In this document: positions 4,924-6,271 of the stretch, in pieces | Layout of the letters: each line of letters begins with the position of its first letter | How positions within the stretch are numbered: the stretch's first letter is position 1 | Assembly: GCA_902772675.1 (NCBI GenBank) | Contig: CACYBN010000148.1 | Coordinates: forward strand, 1-6,271 | Source of the DNA: an uncultured Erysipelotrichaceae bacterium | Lineage (GTDB): Bacteria; Bacillota_I; Bacilli_A; RF39; UBA660 | Direction: 5' to 3' | DNA length: 6,271 nt | Program-made: the position numbers and the translations under genes | Notes under the pieces: model-generated | What the model saw: only the letters and a program-made list of their open reading frames with translations | The model's database searches: none | What the model was told of the DNA's origin: nothing

Positions 4924-5894
4924 TTTACACCTCTCTTTAGATCAAAAAACAAATATATTAATAATCCAAATAAAGGAATTAATAAGAAATAGTATGTATC
5001 ATTATATTTACTTTTATCTTCACCAGTAATTTTTGCTTGTATACCACTTTTCAATTTATAAGTAATATTTCTAACATCATGATCATCTTTTACATGTAAA
5101 TATTCTACACCTAAATCTTTAGATATTTTTTTAAGATTAGATTCATCTATTTTAGAAATAGCATTTCCTAAATAAGTAGTATTATCTATTAGATAAGACT
5201 CTTTTCCAGTATAGTAATCTATTACTTTAATTTTAGATCCTTCACTTGTACCATATCCTAAAACAGCTCCACCACTGACATATTTTTTTAATCCAGAAAA
5301 ACTAATTAAACTATCACCAGTAGTAATTTCACCATCACTTAAAAAGAATATTACTCTTACTCTATCTTCTTGTTCAGAACTAGTTTTAAAAGCATTTTCT
5401 ATAGGTTCATAAGAATCATTTAAATTAGAACCATATGCTATAAACTGATTAGGAACATCCATACTATCAATAGTAGAATTAACTAAATTAATATCTCTAG
5501 TATATGGTAATAAAGAATATGAAGTCCTAAAAGTATTATTACCAGTATTAATTCTTGTTTTCATTATAACTATAGAAAATCTAGCTCCATTAAGTTCTTC
5601 AGTTATATATTTAGCATCTTTCTTAGCTTGTTCTAATCTTGTACCAGAATTACAATCTATTGCATTCATACTTAAAGTATTATCTACTACAAATAAAACA
5701 TCATAATTATTAGTAACAGCTACATTACCCTCTCCTCCTAAAGGTAACATTATTCTCAAATTAATAAAGAATAATAATACTACTAATAATATTTCTACTA
5801 TAAAATTTTTACTTTTAAATACTATAATTAAAAATAATAATCCAATACATAAAGGTATCATTATAAGTAATGGTATCATAGGAAATATCATCAT
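4920..5894 (-). CDS. BatB-like VWA-domain membrane protein
   Basis: 324 aa. Two N-terminal membrane helices (about 3-26 and 31-50) precede a VWA domain at about 64-285, and a C-terminal helix at about 301-317 ends in a basic tail. This is the usual topology of BatA/BatB proteins, with the VWA domain outside the cytoplasm. MIDAS metal-site residues are visible: D71-N-T73-L-S75 (the family usually has DxSxS; Thr here is conservative), a probable second-loop Ser156 in AYGSN where Thr is usual, and D187 in FFLSDGE. VWA domains bind partners through a divalent metal, and Bat proteins work with MoxR ATPases in envelope or stress functions (family knowledge). The gene starts at 5894 or at the adjacent ATG at 5891; the first overlaps the BatA stop as ATGA. 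It overlaps the BatC-like gene by four bases at its end. Confidence 0.9.
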   Translation of the reverse strand: MMIFPMIPLLIMIPLCIGLLFLIIVFKSKNFIVEILLVVLLFFINLRIMLPLGGEGNVAVTNNYDVLFVVDNTLSMNAIDCNSGTRLEQAKKDAKYITEELNGARFSIVIMKTRINTGNNTFRTSYSLLPYTRDINLVNSTIDSMDVPNQFIAYGSNLNDSYEPIENAFKTSSEQEDRVRVIFFLSDGEITTGDSLISFSGLKKYVSGGAVLGYGTSEGSKIKVIDYYTGKESYLIDNTTYLGNAISKIDESNLKKISKDLGVEYLHVKDDHDVRNITYKLKSGIQAKITGEDKSKYNDTYYFLLIPLFGLLIYLFFDLKRGVK

Positions 5895-6271
5895 ATTCTC
5901 ACCACCCTACTTATAATAATAAATAAAGCAATTGATAAAAATAACATAATAAATGGAATTTCAGGCATATCTACATAATTGGTATTACCTTTTAATTCAA
6001 TTCTTGTTTTAGTAGTTTTATTAATATCATCTACTACTTCAGAAATGTCACTATTTCCTTGTTGATAATATTTACCACCAGTAGTTAAAGCAGCATCCCT
6101 TAATTCAGCTTTATATTTACTTATATTTGAAGTACCAACTGCATATAATAAAATATTTCTTTTTTTAACAAATTCAGCTGCATCTCCCAATTGATATAAA
6201 GGTCTACCTGCTAAAGCATTATCTGTAGAAAAAATAATAATTCTAGTTCTATCAGGATCTTCTTTTACATC
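5891..6271 (-). CDS. BatA-like VWA-domain protein, C-terminal part (5' end beyond window)
   Basis: The frame is open to the right edge, giving 126 residues of a larger protein. The visible part begins in the second half of a VWA domain: RTRIIIFSTDNALAG (residues 9-23) is the strand and loop carrying the third MIDAS aspartate (D17, in STDN where TDG is common). It continues with DAAEFVKKRNILLYAVGTS, the next helix and strand. Residues about 104-124 are a membrane helix ending in a short basic tail (RVVRI). This is the C-terminal architecture of BatA-type proteins, so I do not regard the TTG at 6190 as a start. The TGA stop overlaps the start of the BatB-like gene. Genes for the rest of the operon (typically MoxR ATPase and DUF58) would be expected to the right. 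Confidence 0.87.
   Translation of the reverse strand, partial: DVKEDPDRTRIIIFSTDNALAGRPLYQLGDAAEFVKKRNILLYAVGTSNISKYKAELRDAALTTGGKYYQQGNSDISEVVDDINKTTKTRIELKGNTNYVDMPEIPFIMLFLSIALFIIISRVVRI

Noticed and set aside
2311..5893. Mycoplasma-type genetic code (TGA as Trp), suggested by the low G+C
   Set aside because: TGA ends three well-defined genes at the expected lengths, and Trp residues are encoded by TGG.
5891..6190. TTG at 6190 as start of a free-standing 99-aa membrane protein
   Set aside because: The frame stays open to the window edge and the added residues complete a VWA strand and MIDAS aspartate, so the TTG is an internal Leu codon.

Overview
The window is very AT-rich (roughly a quarter G+C by eye), and every gene I can support lies on the minus strand, so transcription runs from the right edge to the left. 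A YlmH homologue, strong AGGAGG-type ribosome binding sites and TATAAT promoters point to a Firmicutes/Bacillota genome. An uncultured gut Bacilli lineage with a streamlined genome is my inference. TGA is used as a true stop (three genes) and Trp is encoded by TGG, so this is the standard bacterial code and not the Mycoplasma code.

Layout in order of transcription. (1) 6271-4237 is the 3' part of a Bat/MoxR-type VWA operon: a right-edge-truncated BatA-like VWA protein, a complete BatB-like VWA membrane protein and a BatC-like TPR protein with a strongly acidic tail. Successive genes are coupled by ATGA overlaps, and the operon ends in a strong hairpin terminator. (2) 4174-3493 is a two-gene operon with its own promoter. 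It encodes a 145-aa soluble protein I do not recognise and an 84-aa two-helix membrane protein whose start overlaps the preceding gene. (3) 3438-2311 is a single gene for a Pol-beta-superfamily nucleotidyltransferase whose core resembles archaeal-type CCA-adding enzymes and CD-NTases, preceded by an unfamiliar N-terminal region of about 110 residues. (4) 2268-1582 is ylmH, an S4-domain ribosome-associated RNA-binding protein, here a single gene. (5) 1505 to the left edge is a HerA-like DUF853 (YjgR-type) ATPase with a long charged Ala/Glu/Lys-rich helix at its C terminus, cut by the left edge near its probable end.

The most striking feature is the junction architecture. At all four transcription-unit boundaries the terminator U-tract runs almost directly into an extended -10 (TGn + TATAAT-like) promoter for the next gene. 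At two boundaries the best -35 box lies in the terminator loop. At three the stop codon lies in or at the edge of the hairpin. At one junction a single TGA is stop codon, terminator loop and part of the -35 box.

Functionally the units look independent: envelope-associated VWA machinery, an orphan pair, a nucleotidyltransferase, a translation-associated factor and a DNA-translocase-like ATPase. I see no tRNA, rRNA, CRISPR, insertion sequence or riboswitch, and no gene-free stretch over 100 bases.
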